DNA of 64,000 nt from Echinicola shivajiensis (lineage in GTDB: Bacteria > Bacteroidota > Bacteroidia > Cytophagales > Cyclobacteriaceae). The stretch covers positions 1-64,000 of the forward strand of contig NZ_JAHHZM010000022.1 of assembly GCF_018642165.1 (NCBI RefSeq), in the 5' to 3' direction. This document shows positions 35,608 to 44,665 of the stretch, piece after piece (position 1 is the stretch's first letter; each line of letters begins with the position of its first letter). The position numbers and the translations under genes were made by a program. The notes beneath the pieces were generated by a model. It searched no databases, was not told the DNA's origin, and worked only from the letters and a program-made list of their open reading frames with translations.

Positions 35608-36579
35608 ATGAAAATTACAGAATTTCTCAAGCACAATTATAGGCATTTTAATGCAGCTGCGTTGATCGATGCTGCAGAGGGCTACAAAGCCCACTTGGAC
35701 AATAATGGTAAGATGATGGTTACTTTGGCAGGTGCCATGTCCACCGCAGAATTGGGGATTTCATTGGCTGAAATGATCCGTCAGGATAAAGTACAGATTA
35801 TTACCTGTACTGGAGCCAACCTGGAAGAGGATGTTTTTAACCTGGTTGCGCATGATTATTATGAAAGAGTTCCACATTATCGCCAACTTTCGCCAGAAGA
35901 GGAACAGGATTTGCTAGAAAGACATATGAACAGGGTTACTGATACCTGTATTCCAGAAATGGAGGCCATGAGAAGAATCGAAGATGTGATTCTGGAGGAA
36001 TGGGTTAAGGCCGATAAAGCTGGTGAAAGCTACTTTCCTCATGAATTCTTCTATAAGATTTTGCTTTCAGGCAAACTGGAGCAGTCCTATCAGATTGATC
36101 CCAAAGATAGCTGGCTGTTAGAAGCCGCTAAGAAAAATCTTCCCATTATCGTTCCGGGTTGGGAAGATTCAACATTGGGAAACATGTTCGCAGGACATTG
36201 TATCACAGGAGATGTGAAGAATGTACATACCGTAAAAAGCGGTATTCAGTACATGATGTATTTGGCAGATTGGTATACTGAAAATGCTACAGAAGACAGT
36301 ACTGTAGGTTTCTTCCAAATAGGAGGAGGGATAGCCGGAGACTTCCCTATTTGTGTAGTACCGATGTTGCATCAGGATTTGCAAAGGGATGGAGTGCCTT
36401 TATGGGGTTATTTCTGCCAGATTTCTGATTCAACTACCTCTTACGGGTCTTATTCAGGGGCAGTGCCTAATGAAAAGATAACTTGGGGGAAACTGGGCAT
36501 TGACACACCAAAATACATCATAGAATCTGATGCGACCATTGTGGCTCCATTAGTATTCGCGATTGTATTAGATCAATGA
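35608..36579 (+). CDS. Deoxyhypusine synthase family protein
   Basis: A 323-residue NAD-dependent transferase of the DHS family. The C-terminal TWGKLG carries the lysine (Lys295) that matches the enzyme-spermidine intermediate Lys of eukaryotic DHS. NAD contact regions such as MVTLAGAMSTAELG and CTGANLEEDVFNL are present. Bacteria lack eIF5A, so the substrate is not the eukaryotic one. Related bacterial proteins may act in homospermidine or other polyamine-linked reactions. It starts a two-gene unit with OmpA, separated by 1 bp. Confidence 0.85.
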   Translation: MKITEFLKHNYRHFNAAALIDAAEGYKAHLDNNGKMMVTLAGAMSTAELGISLAEMIRQDKVQIITCTGANLEEDVFNLVAHDYYERVPHYRQLSPEEEQDLLERHMNRVTDTCIPEMEAMRRIEDVILEEWVKADKAGESYFPHEFFYKILLSGKLEQSYQIDPKDSWLLEAAKKNLPIIVPGWEDSTLGNMFAGHCITGDVKNVHTVKSGIQYMMYLADWYTENATEDSTVGFFQIGGGIAGDFPICVVPMLHQDLQRDGVPLWGYFCQISDSTTSYGSYSGAVPNEKITWGKLGIDTPKYIIESDATIVAPLVFAIVLDQ

Positions 36580-36580
36580 C

Positions 36581-38386
36581 ATGAAAGTAACAGAAAAATT
36601 AAAGTCAACTATTCTTAAAGCAAGCACTATTCCTGTGCTTGCTTTTTGTGCTTTTACCGACACCATGGGGCAAGGTGTTTATGCCCTGAAGCAGGTAAAT
36701 ACCCCCTATGATGAGCAACAACCAGTAATTTCTTCAAAAGAAGAACTCTTTCTGAGTGTGGCATTTCATCCAGACAATACTGGTGGAAGTAAGGATTTTG
36801 GAGATGTTTGGTATAGTAAAAAGAATGATTTTAATCAGTGGGAAGCCCCTAAGGCAGTGAAAAGCCTGAGCACTTCTGGTTATGATCTTTTGATCGGTTT
36901 TCCAGATGATGAAACTGCTCTGGTGTACCATGATGGAAAAAAGAAACCACATGGGATCCACCAATACAGGAGAATAGGAGAAACAGAATGGAAATATGAA
37001 AGCCAACTGGATTTTGGGAGTTTTAGGAATAATGGCAAAAGCTTCAGTGCTAGATTACATCCTTCAGGAGATATCCTGGTAATGTCCATGAATTCCTTTG
37101 GAACCTATGGGAATGAGGATATTTATGTCAGCTTCAAACAGGCCAATGGAAGTTGGTCAGTACCTAAAAATATTGGCCCTGATGTGAATTCCTATGAGCA
37201 GGAAATGACTCCTTTTATCTCAGATGATAAACAGGTCATTTATTTTTCCACTAATGGTCATGGAACGACAGAAGGTAGAGACATTTATTATGCCCAAAGG
37301 CTGGATGGCTCATGGGAAAAATGGACCAAGCCCAAAAGACTCAAAGAAGAAATCAACAGCAAGGGAGTAGAGCTTTCCTATTTTATTGATCCCAATAGCC
37401 CATATACTGCTTTTGTAACTACCACACAAAATAGTGAGGGGTATGGGGATATTTTGATGCAAAGGAAAGAGGAAATAGTTCTAGAAGAACCAGCTAATCA
37501 GAGTTTTAACCCCAAGCCTTATTTGGCTGCAAATTTCATTAGTAGAACTGAAAAGGTAGATATGGACCCAAAAGAAGCTGAAATCATTAAGGTTAATGAA
37601 ATCATAGTAAATGAAGAAATATCCAGTAATCAGTCTGATGTAGATAGAAGTATTGAAGTCTTCGAAACTTCGCCTATAACTTCTTCCAAGCCTGAAGAGA
37701 TTTCAGAGAAACCTGTTAAGGAAAAGATAGTAGAGATTACCATAAATAAATCAGAGGAGGAAAAAGAAGATTTCTCTGCAGCTATAATTCCCAATTCCCA
37801 ATATGCACTCAATGTATTGGATAAGAAAACGAGGGAGACAATTCCCTTTAAAGTGATTTTCAAGGATGATCAGGGAAAGCAGCTAGGATCTGAAAGTAAT
37901 TTGGGTTCGGATGATGTATTTGCCTTGAGAGAAGGAACCACTCAACTTACTATATCATCGCCTAATTATTTACCTGAATCGATAGGCCTAGGTGGATTGG
38001 AAAATAGGGAAGAGCCTATTTTGTTAATCTCAGCTGAAAAAGGAGTTAGCATGGTATTGGAAGAGGTGCTATTCCAAAAGGGAACATCTGAATTGGCTGA
38101 TGAAAATTCATTGGTTTATATCAATCAATTGGTAGATTTTTTAAATGATAATCCAAGCTTAAAGGTGAGATTGGAGGGACATACCGATAATGTGGGTAAT
38201 GTTAGATTGAATAAAGAATTATCAATGGACAGAGCTGCTGCTATTCGAGATATTATGGTGGAAAACGGAGTAGACTTTGAAAGAATTAGGCTTAGGGGTT
38301 TTGGAGGGTCTAAACCTATAGCTGATAATAATACCCTAAGTGGAAGGGAGCAAAACCGTAGGGTAGAAATGGTTATTATTGATTAG
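36581..38386 (+). CDS. OmpA-family outer membrane protein with WD40-like PD40 repeats
   Basis: The 601-residue protein is exported (hydrophobic N-terminus with IPVLAFCAFTDTMGQG) and has a beta-propeller region of PD40-like repeats (about residues 40-280, such as EQEMTPFISDDKQVIYFSTN). A short low-complexity linker with many Glu/Ser comes next, then a PEGA/carboxypeptidase-like domain (about 405-480). The C-terminal OmpA domain (485-601, with LEGHTDNVGN and REQNRRVEMV) binds peptidoglycan. It starts 1 bp after the DHS-like gene, in the same transcript. Confidence 0.85.
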   Translation: MKVTEKLKSTILKASTIPVLAFCAFTDTMGQGVYALKQVNTPYDEQQPVISSKEELFLSVAFHPDNTGGSKDFGDVWYSKKNDFNQWEAPKAVKSLSTSGYDLLIGFPDDETALVYHDGKKKPHGIHQYRRIGETEWKYESQLDFGSFRNNGKSFSARLHPSGDILVMSMNSFGTYGNEDIYVSFKQANGSWSVPKNIGPDVNSYEQEMTPFISDDKQVIYFSTNGHGTTEGRDIYYAQRLDGSWEKWTKPKRLKEEINSKGVELSYFIDPNSPYTAFVTTTQNSEGYGDILMQRKEEIVLEEPANQSFNPKPYLAANFISRTEKVDMDPKEAEIIKVNEIIVNEEISSNQSDVDRSIEVFETSPITSSKPEEISEKPVKEKIVEITINKSEEEKEDFSAAIIPNSQYALNVLDKKTRETIPFKVIFKDDQGKQLGSESNLGSDDVFALREGTTQLTISSPNYLPESIGLGGLENREEPILLISAEKGVSMVLEEVLFQKGTSELADENSLVYINQLVDFLNDNPSLKVRLEGHTDNVGNVRLNKELSMDRAAAIRDIMVENGVDFERIRLRGFGGSKPIADNNTLSGREQNRRVEMVIID

Positions 38387-38406
38387 AAAAATATTAATTC
38401 TAGATG

Positions 38407-38437
38407 AAAAGGGGCTTTTCAAAAGCCCCTTTTTTTA
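38407..38437. terminator. Bidirectional terminator between convergent genes
   Basis: AAAAGGGGCTTTT and AAAAGCCCCTTTT make a 13-bp stem with a single C loop (so slightly shorter in practice). T-run follows on the plus strand, A-run precedes. It ends the ompA transcript and the SRPBCC transcript coming from the other side. Confidence 0.85.
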
Positions 38438-38974
38438 ATCTTCCATTTGATATTTTAAGGTGTTGAGCCCTTCTTGAAGTTGGTCTCCTAGCATTTGCTC
38501 CATTCCCATTAATTTCATTACCAAATTCATTGGATAATCAGCTATACTATTAAATCCCCAGATAACTTTGGTTTGATTGTCCGAAACTTTCTCAGTAAGC
38601 ATATAGGCTTTGTCAGTAGCCTCAAAAGGTTCGATAAATCGTAGCTCATAATCAATACGCTTGTTTTCTTCGATACCTATAATTTCCTGTTCTCCTTTGC
38701 CTACATCAGAATTTTGGCTGTCCCATGCTGCAACAGCTCCGACAGTACCATCCATTCCCATATAGGTTTTCTTCATATTAGGATCCATTTGCATCCAGAC
38801 AGAAAATTTATCCTGATTCTTTAGCATTTTGACATATTCAAAAACTTCATCAACAGGCCTTTCAATAACTACTGTTTTTTCTACAGAAAACTCTTTTTGA
38901 ATAAAAAGGGCTGAGATTAAAGCTAGGACAATAATGCCCAGTATGCTAAATAGTATACCTTTTAGTATTTTCAT
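38435..38974 (-). CDS. SRPBCC-family protein with N-terminal membrane anchor
   Basis: The 179-residue form starts at MKILKGILFSILG (ATG at 38972-38974). I prefer it to an upstream start, because residues before it are not conserved-looking. One membrane helix (about 5-25) leads into a helix-grip domain with ERPVDEVFEYVKML and a C-terminal helix GDQLQEGLNTLKYQ. Such anchored polyketide cyclase/START-like proteins in Bacteroidetes have no known role. It is convergent with the OmpA gene, sharing its terminator. Confidence 0.8.
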   Translation of the reverse strand: MKILKGILFSILGIIVLALISALFIQKEFSVEKTVVIERPVDEVFEYVKMLKNQDKFSVWMQMDPNMKKTYMGMDGTVGAVAAWDSQNSDVGKGEQEIIGIEENKRIDYELRFIEPFEATDKAYMLTEKVSDNQTKVIWGFNSIADYPMNLVMKLMGMEQMLGDQLQEGLNTLKYQMED

Positions 38975-39128
38975 GTTGTTGACAATTAAGGGTTTAGTGT
39001 GGGGTTTAAGTGGTGAATTGGTGTATAGATAATAATTCCGGCAACATATAGATTCAGTTAATTGATATAAATTAGTATAAAATTTGGCTATTGCCAAAAA
39101 ACATCTTGATTTCGTTTTTTGCATAAAA

Positions 39129-39162
39129 AAGCCTCCTGACTATATAACTAATCAGGAGGCTT
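39129..39162 (-). terminator. Terminator of the S9 peptidase gene
   Basis: AAGCCTCCTGA and TCAGGAGGCTT form an 11-bp stem. On the minus strand it is followed by TTTTTTAT. It lies 20 bp beyond the peptidase stop. Confidence 0.85.
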
Positions 39163-39181
39163 GATATATTTTTTGTCTGGC

Positions 39182-41545
39182 TCAGTCCAGTAAGGTTTCG
39201 TTAAACAGTTTTAAGATTCTTTTATATTCATCTGTCCAGCTACTTGGTTCTACAAAACCATGGTCTTCAACAGGGAAGATGGCCATTTCCCAATTGTCCT
39301 TTTCTAATTCTATTAATCTTTGGGACAATCTAACAACATCCTGGAAATGGACATTGGTGTCAATCATGCCGTGAGCCATCAGTAGATGCCCTTTTAGGCC
39401 CTCTGCGAAGTAAATAGGAGATGATCTCTTATAGGAGATAGGATCATTGAAAGGTTCATTCAGGATATTTGAAGTGTAGCCATGGTTATAATGGGCCCAG
39501 TCAGTAACTGATCTTAAGGCTGCACCTGATTTGAACATATCCGCCTCATTGAACAGTGCCATTAGGGTGATAAATCCTCCGTAGCTTCCTCCATAGATAC
39601 CAATTTTTTCGGGGTCTATATCTTCATTTTCTATCAAGTATTTTGCTCCATCCACTTGATCGGAAAGATCCTTTCCACCCATATGCCTGTAAATTCCTGT
39701 TCTCCAATCGCGTCCGTAACCGGCACTGCCCCTATAATCCATATCTAATACTGTGTAACCAAGATCAGATAACAAGTTGTGGAACATATATTCGCGGAAA
39801 TAGCTAGACCACCATTTGTGTGCATTCTGAAGGTATCCGGCTCCATGGACAAAGATAATGGCTGCTTTATTGCTGTTTTCCTGCTTTGGTTTGTACAGCC
39901 TTGCATGAACCTTGGCTCCATCATTTGCGTCAAATTGTATTAATTCAGGGGCTTTCCATTGATAACCTTGAAATTCAGCTGATTGACCTGAAGTTAATTT
40001 TACTGCTTTGTCCTTTGTGTTATTCGCTTTATAGTAAAGTTCCCAAGGTTGGTTGCTGTTGCTGAATAATATGGCCAAATGCTTCTCGTCAGGGGATAGG
40101 CTAACTTGATTGTTTCCAGTCATGGAAGTTAGCTGGGTCATTTTTCCGCCCATTACAGGCATTTTGTAAAAATGTCTTTCTCCAGGGTGAATTTCAGATG
40201 TAGTCAGGTACCAATGTTTCTTATCATTGGAAAGTTTTGGGGAAAACACCTCAAATTTACCAGTGGTCAGGGCTTTCTTCTTGCCTGTTTTAATATTTAA
40301 AAGGTATAGATGGGAATATCCACTTTCCTCAGATTGAAAATAAATATGTTCATTGTCAGGTAACCAACCAAAGGTGCCACCTCCAAAACTATACCCTATT
40401 CCAGGGCCTGCGATCCATGCTTCGTCTCTCTGTCGGTCCAAAGATTTTAACTCGCCAGATTCAAGGTCCAAAAGAGCGATCCAACGATCTTTGTTGTCGG
40501 ATGATCTAATATTGATTACTGCTTGGCTTTCATCTGAAAAGATGGGATTGCCAGGAATTACAGGTCTGATTTCTTCCTTCCATTCCTTTTCAGGATAATC
40601 GCTGACATAATCTGGAAGGTCGGTAATTCCAGGAAGATTATCTGTGATAACTGCGTAAGCAGTATCTTTTTCGATATTATAGATGACCATTTTGGCTTCG
40701 GTAGGTTCGTTACCTACTTTTGGTCTTGTATTGAGTTCAGTGGTATAACCTGACACATCGGTAAAGTCGGGAACAAAGGTGTTTTTTCTTTTTTCGTTTG
40801 GACTGATCAGATTAAATATAACGTAATTACCATTTGGAGAAATCTGTAAATTTGAAACACGGTCTTTGCCTGAGAAAAAAGTATAATGTTCATTATTGTT
40901 AGTTGCCTCTCTATACGCTTTGCTTAGCTTTTTCTTGCTTTCCCTTTCTTTAATAACCTGTAAAAGCTCAGTGTTTTCTTTTTTCAACCAATTGTCTTTT
41001 TTGGACAGTTCATTGTTATTTTTTGTAGGTTCATTTCCGTTTCTTATATCGGTGATTTTATTGATGGTACCTTGGGAAAGGTTATAGGTAAAGATGTTGT
41101 TTTCCATCTCAAAAGCGATAATATTTTCATCTTTGAGGAAGATTGGATTGGAAATTCTACCGTTTAGTTCTAAAAGTTTTATTTCCTGTTTTTTGGAAGA
41201 ATTGTAAAGAAAAAGCTTGCCATCTCTAGTGTATACCTTTTGGTTTTTATCCTTATTATAGTGCCCATATGTTGGGATGAGCTTATCGGATTCTTTCCAA
41301 TTTACCTTTTTGATTTTATTTAAATCCGCAACAGGAATTTGATACAGGGAATCAGAAAGGTTTTGCTCTGGGTTATACTGAAAATAAATAGCGGAACTGC
41401 TTTCATCCCAATGAACATTAGATGGAAATGTGCCCATCCATTGGGGATCCTGCATGATTTTTTCAACAGTTAATTCACTGTTTTGAGCTTGGACAAAGCC
41501 CAAACTAAGGAAAATTAAAAGAATTAGTAAGTGTGCTTTTTTCAT
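39182..41545 (-). CDS. S9-family serine peptidase (prolyl oligopeptidase type)
   Basis: The 787-residue protein is exported, with a signal peptide at MKKAHLLILLIFLSLGFVQAQ; I chose this start over an upstream Met 17 codons earlier. The N-terminal part is a beta-propeller (HWYLTTSEIHPGERHFYKMP). The C-terminal catalytic domain has the nucleophile in YGGSYGGFI, Asp near GMIDTNVHF and His near VEDHGF, all in order. Such enzymes release dipeptides or cut after Pro or basic residues; the class here cannot be told. It is a single-gene unit with a terminator. Confidence 0.85.
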   Translation of the reverse strand: MKKAHLLILLIFLSLGFVQAQNSELTVEKIMQDPQWMGTFPSNVHWDESSSAIYFQYNPEQNLSDSLYQIPVADLNKIKKVNWKESDKLIPTYGHYNKDKNQKVYTRDGKLFLYNSSKKQEIKLLELNGRISNPIFLKDENIIAFEMENNIFTYNLSQGTINKITDIRNGNEPTKNNNELSKKDNWLKKENTELLQVIKERESKKKLSKAYREATNNNEHYTFFSGKDRVSNLQISPNGNYVIFNLISPNEKRKNTFVPDFTDVSGYTTELNTRPKVGNEPTEAKMVIYNIEKDTAYAVITDNLPGITDLPDYVSDYPEKEWKEEIRPVIPGNPIFSDESQAVINIRSSDNKDRWIALLDLESGELKSLDRQRDEAWIAGPGIGYSFGGGTFGWLPDNEHIYFQSEESGYSHLYLLNIKTGKKKALTTGKFEVFSPKLSNDKKHWYLTTSEIHPGERHFYKMPVMGGKMTQLTSMTGNNQVSLSPDEKHLAILFSNSNQPWELYYKANNTKDKAVKLTSGQSAEFQGYQWKAPELIQFDANDGAKVHARLYKPKQENSNKAAIIFVHGAGYLQNAHKWWSSYFREYMFHNLLSDLGYTVLDMDYRGSAGYGRDWRTGIYRHMGGKDLSDQVDGAKYLIENEDIDPEKIGIYGGSYGGFITLMALFNEADMFKSGAALRSVTDWAHYNHGYTSNILNEPFNDPISYKRSSPIYFAEGLKGHLLMAHGMIDTNVHFQDVVRLSQRLIELEKDNWEMAIFPVEDHGFVEPSSWTDEYKRILKLFNETLLD

Positions 41546-41623
41546 ATTCGAAAGTTTTGCTCGAATATGAGCATGCAATTTGTTTAAAACAAACAAAAAG
41601 TTGTGAATGGCAAGTGATAGGTT

Positions 41624-41992
41624 TTAACCATCCTTTAGTTCACCCAGAAATTGTTTTAGTTCTTCTTCCAAAATAGTAATGTGCTCTTTCAATTCATCCT
41701 TGTAATTGGGGTAATTCTCTTTGACATCCACTTCAATGGATTGAAGGAGTTTTTTTGTCTGAGAGGAACCGACATAGCCCATTGCTGATTTTGCTTTATG
41801 ACATTTTAATTTTACTTCATCAAAATTTCCTTTGTCATAGAATTGATCTAAGTCTTTGAGGTCTAATATATTATTGTTCAGGACCATTTCCATCATGGGT
41901 TTGATGAGTTCTGGGTTATCACCTAAAAATTGAAAAATCACGTCCTTATTGATCAGCTTATACATGGTAGTAGTGGTAAACAGTGTATTCAT
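41624..41992 (-). CDS. Hpt domain protein (histidine phosphotransfer)
   Basis: The 122 residues (or 113 from the second Met) form one four-helix Hpt domain. The phospho-accepting His is in KCHKAKSAMGYVG (His65), followed by the expected helix pair. Free-standing Hpt proteins pass phosphate between hybrid kinases and response regulators. No kinase gene lies next to it, so partners are elsewhere. It lies upstream of the S9 peptidase on the same strand, with a gap of 78 bp, and may be transcribed with it. Confidence 0.8.
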   Translation of the reverse strand: MNTLFTTTTMYKLINKDVIFQFLGDNPELIKPMMEMVLNNNILDLKDLDQFYDKGNFDEVKLKCHKAKSAMGYVGSSQTKKLLQSIEVDVKENYPNYKDELKEHITILEEELKQFLGELKDG

Positions 41993-42123
41993 TTAATGTA
42001 ACAACTATTAAATAAAGTCATTTTTTAGTCAGAAGGCTTTTATTCCAAGGTTTTCATAAAAGAAAAGATTGCCTTACTTTTGCCGAACCATCCTTTTTGT
42101 AAAATTGAGGAAAAGATTCAAAA

Positions 42124-42267
42124 ATGAAAACAAAGAAAATAATATTTCTTATTCTAAGTATCATCTTTCTGATTTTAATGGTTTTGATTGGTATTGATAT
42201 TTCCACAAAAACAACATTTCCAGGTTCTAAAGGAAACCTTAAGGAAAGAATAAAAGAATCCAACTAG
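42124..42267 (+). CDS. Small membrane protein
   Basis: This small ORF encodes 47 residues: a basic start (MKTKK), a membrane helix IIFLILSIIFLILMVLIG and a polar C-terminus (FPGSKGNLKERIKESN). A GAGGAAAAG sequence 8-10 bp upstream is a plausible ribosome site. The next gene on this strand begins 41 bp after its stop. No family is recognised, and the case rests on reading frame, start context and the helix. Confidence 0.5.
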   Translation: MKTKKIIFLILSIIFLILMVLIGIDISTKTTFPGSKGNLKERIKESN

Positions 42268-42308
42268 CCGCTGAAAACGAATAAAAATTGGCCTAAACAC
42301 TTTGAATT

Positions 42309-42953
42309 TTGCACCAACTAAAAGTAAATAACCTTATTAAGTTGCTTCTTGAGCAAGACCTTAAACTGGAAGATCCTTTTTTATTGGAGACGAATCCAAA
42401 TCTGCTTGATGAAAGAGCCAAATTCATGTTCCAGGATCTTTATAATAGGTTAGGAGGGGAAGGGGAATTTATCTATTTGGATAATTTAAAGTTTGACTTT
42501 AAGATAGATCGTTTTCTGTTTCTTTATGATGATGCAGTTCATTTTAATCGGTATAGATTAACTTCTTTTAAGTCGGCTATTTATGATGTCTTTACTTTTA
42601 GTTGGGTAGATGCTTATAAGCGACTGTGCAGGACATTTGAAAGAGAGTGTCTCAAGGCAGGACTACAGGAGAGAATTTGGGAGGGACCACCAATAGCAAA
42701 TAAGTGTTTTGGCGATTCTGAAGAGGCGGGAGAGCTTAGCAGTAATGGTTCAGCCGGTTGGAAGTTGAACGCCTATAATGATGCTCAATATGATTTACTG
42801 AGCCGGCTACATGGCTATAAGATCATTCGTTTGCCTATGTATGAAAATATTATGCTGGGCGGGAGTTTGAAAAAGTTGGACCAGCTTTTGATAAATCCAA
42901 ATGAAGAGTATTCTAAAGGGATTTATAATTGGTTTATGCGAAAGATGGTTTAA
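42309..42953 (+). CDS. Unknown conserved-looking protein
   Basis: I do not recognise a family. The 214 residues start with TTG (an in-frame stop lies just upstream, so no ATG start is available before residue 39) and contain FKIDRFLFLYDDAVHF, WVDAYKRLCRTFERECLKAG and, near the end, GYNIIRLP-like strand-helix elements. Several Arg, Lys and Asp residues in conserved-looking stretches suggest an enzyme or nucleic acid-binding protein. It lies after the small membrane protein and is convergent with the deoxynucleoside kinase gene. Confidence 0.6.
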   Translation: MHQLKVNNLIKLLLEQDLKLEDPFLLETNPNLLDERAKFMFQDLYNRLGGEGEFIYLDNLKFDFKIDRFLFLYDDAVHFNRYRLTSFKSAIYDVFTFSWVDAYKRLCRTFERECLKAGLQERIWEGPPIANKCFGDSEEAGELSSNGSAGWKLNAYNDAQYDLLSRLHGYKIIRLPMYENIMLGGSLKKLDQLLINPNEEYSKGIYNWFMRKMV

Positions 42954-42958
42954 TCCTT

Positions 42959-43576
42959 CTAGGCAAACAGGCCATTAATTTCCCGGTCAACTAAATTGAC
43001 GATAAAGCTAAAATCCTCCTTCCTCGATACAAAATCTAGGTTATTGACATCGATAACTAATAATTTGCCCTTGTTGTAACCAGTTATCCAGTTTTCATAG
43101 TGAGTATTAAGATTTTTGAGGTATTTGATACTCATATTATCTTCATACGATCGGCCTCTTTTTTGTATTTGACTGACCAGTTTGGGGATATCAGTCTTTA
43201 AATAAATCAATAAATCAGGCGCTTGGATATAGTCCATCATAGAATGAAAAAGTTGCAGGTAATTCTGGTGATCTCTGTTATTCATGTATCCAGAGTGGTT
43301 AAGGTTGGCAGCAAAAATATAGGCATCCTCATAAATGGTTCTGTCCTGAATGGTTGTTTCCTTATGTGAGAGTATCTCTTTGATCTGCTTGAAACGGCTA
43401 TTGAGAAAATAAACCTGTAGATGGAAGGCCCATTTGTGCATATCCTCATAGAAGTCAAGTAAATAGGGATTGTCTTCAACATCCTCCTGATTGACCTTCC
43501 AGTTGAAGTGCTTGCCCAGCATTTCAGCTAGGCTGGATTTACCGCTACCTATATTTCCTGAAATTGCGATATGCAT
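42959..43576 (-). CDS. Deoxynucleoside kinase (deoxyadenosine/deoxyguanosine type)
   Basis: The 205-residue kinase phosphorylates deoxynucleosides for salvage. The P-loop is GNIGSGKSS (residues 7-15), the DRT/ERS-type motif is DRTIYEDAYIF (78-88) and the lid has RGRSYEDNMS. Glu31 and Arg in KGR are in the usual places for nucleoside binding. Length and motifs fit the dAK/dGK family rather than thymidine kinase. It lies 28 bp downstream of the 3-hydroxybutyryl-CoA dehydrogenase gene. Confidence 0.9.
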   Translation of the reverse strand: MHIAISGNIGSGKSSLAEMLGKHFNWKVNQEDVEDNPYLLDFYEDMHKWAFHLQVYFLNSRFKQIKEILSHKETTIQDRTIYEDAYIFAANLNHSGYMNNRDHQNYLQLFHSMMDYIQAPDLLIYLKTDIPKLVSQIQKRGRSYEDNMSIKYLKNLNTHYENWITGYNKGKLLVIDVNNLDFVSRKEDFSFIVNLVDREINGLFA

Positions 43577-43604
43577 GCTGGATTCAAATTTACACTAGAT
43601 CTAT

Positions 43605-44495
43605 TTATTTTATAAAGCGATCGGCAACGTGAATTTCTTTGGAGCCTAATTCGTGATTATAAAAACCCACCCCACTTTTCACACCTTTATGACCTGCGGC
43701 TACCATATTGACAAGAAGCGGACAAGGGGCATATTTTGGATTCCCTAAGCCTTCATAAAGCACCTTCAGAATAGATAGACATACATCTAAACCAATAAAA
43801 TCTGCTAATTGCAAGGGCCCCATTGGATGGGCCATGCCCATTTTTAGAACAGTGTCAATTTCTTTAACTCCTGCAACGCCTTCATAAAGGGAATAAATCG
43901 CTTCATTGATCATTGGCATCAATATCCTATTGGAAACAAAGCCCGGGTAGTCATTGACCTCAACTGGTGTTTTTTCTAGACTTTTGGAAAGCGACATGAT
44001 TTGATGAGTGGTTTCATTAGAGGTACTGTAGCCCCTTATTACTTCTACCAAAGGCATAACAGGAACAGGGTTCATGAAGTGCATCCCTATTACCTTGCTT
44101 GGCCTGGCCGTTGCAGAAGCGATTTGGGTAATAGATATAGAGGAAGTATTTGAGGCAAGGATGGTCTCTTTGGGACAATATTGGTCCAGTTTTTTAAAAA
44201 GATCCAATTTTATCGATTGGTTTTCAGTGGCTGCTTCCACTACCAAATCGGATTTATGTACCCCTGATTCCAATTCTGTGTGAGTACTTATCCTTGATAG
44301 TATCTCTTCTTTTTCCTTAGGATCTATTTTTTCCTTGGCAATTTGTCTGTCCAGGTTTTTTGCAATGGTATTCATCGCCTTTTCAAGCGCCTTTGCATTG
44401 ATGTCTATAAGTGACACATTATGTCCGAATTGGGCAAAAACATGCGCAATACCATTGCCCATTGTGCCAGATCCTACTACTGCAACTTTAACCAT
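43605..44495 (-). CDS. 3-hydroxybutyryl-CoA dehydrogenase
   Basis: A 296-residue NAD-dependent dehydrogenase that interconverts 3-hydroxyacyl-CoA and acetoacetyl-CoA in fatty acid or PHB metabolism. The Rossmann motif is VGSGTMGNGIAHVFA (residues 7-21), the catalytic His lies in GMHFMNPVPVMPLVEV, and NRILMPMINEA is the typical dimer region. The length is that of monofunctional Hbd/PaaH rather than the fused FadB. It may serve with the CoA-transferase (14969-16351), but they are far apart. Confidence 0.92.
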   Translation of the reverse strand: MVKVAVVGSGTMGNGIAHVFAQFGHNVSLIDINAKALEKAMNTIAKNLDRQIAKEKIDPKEKEEILSRISTHTELESGVHKSDLVVEAATENQSIKLDLFKKLDQYCPKETILASNTSSISITQIASATARPSKVIGMHFMNPVPVMPLVEVIRGYSTSNETTHQIMSLSKSLEKTPVEVNDYPGFVSNRILMPMINEAIYSLYEGVAGVKEIDTVLKMGMAHPMGPLQLADFIGLDVCLSILKVLYEGLGNPKYAPCPLLVNMVAAGHKGVKSGVGFYNHELGSKEIHVADRFIK

Positions 44496-44665
44496 AAAAA
44501 TTCAATTTAATTTCCCCACAGATGGGAGGAAAGGGATCGTTTTGTGTTTGTTATTCTTATTTAAATCTAATTTTTAAAGCTTGTTATTCCAATCAGCAGG
44601 GAGAAATAAAATAGTTTTTCTTCTGCAAAAATCAGTTTTGATCATATTTCTGTAACTTTGGGAAA

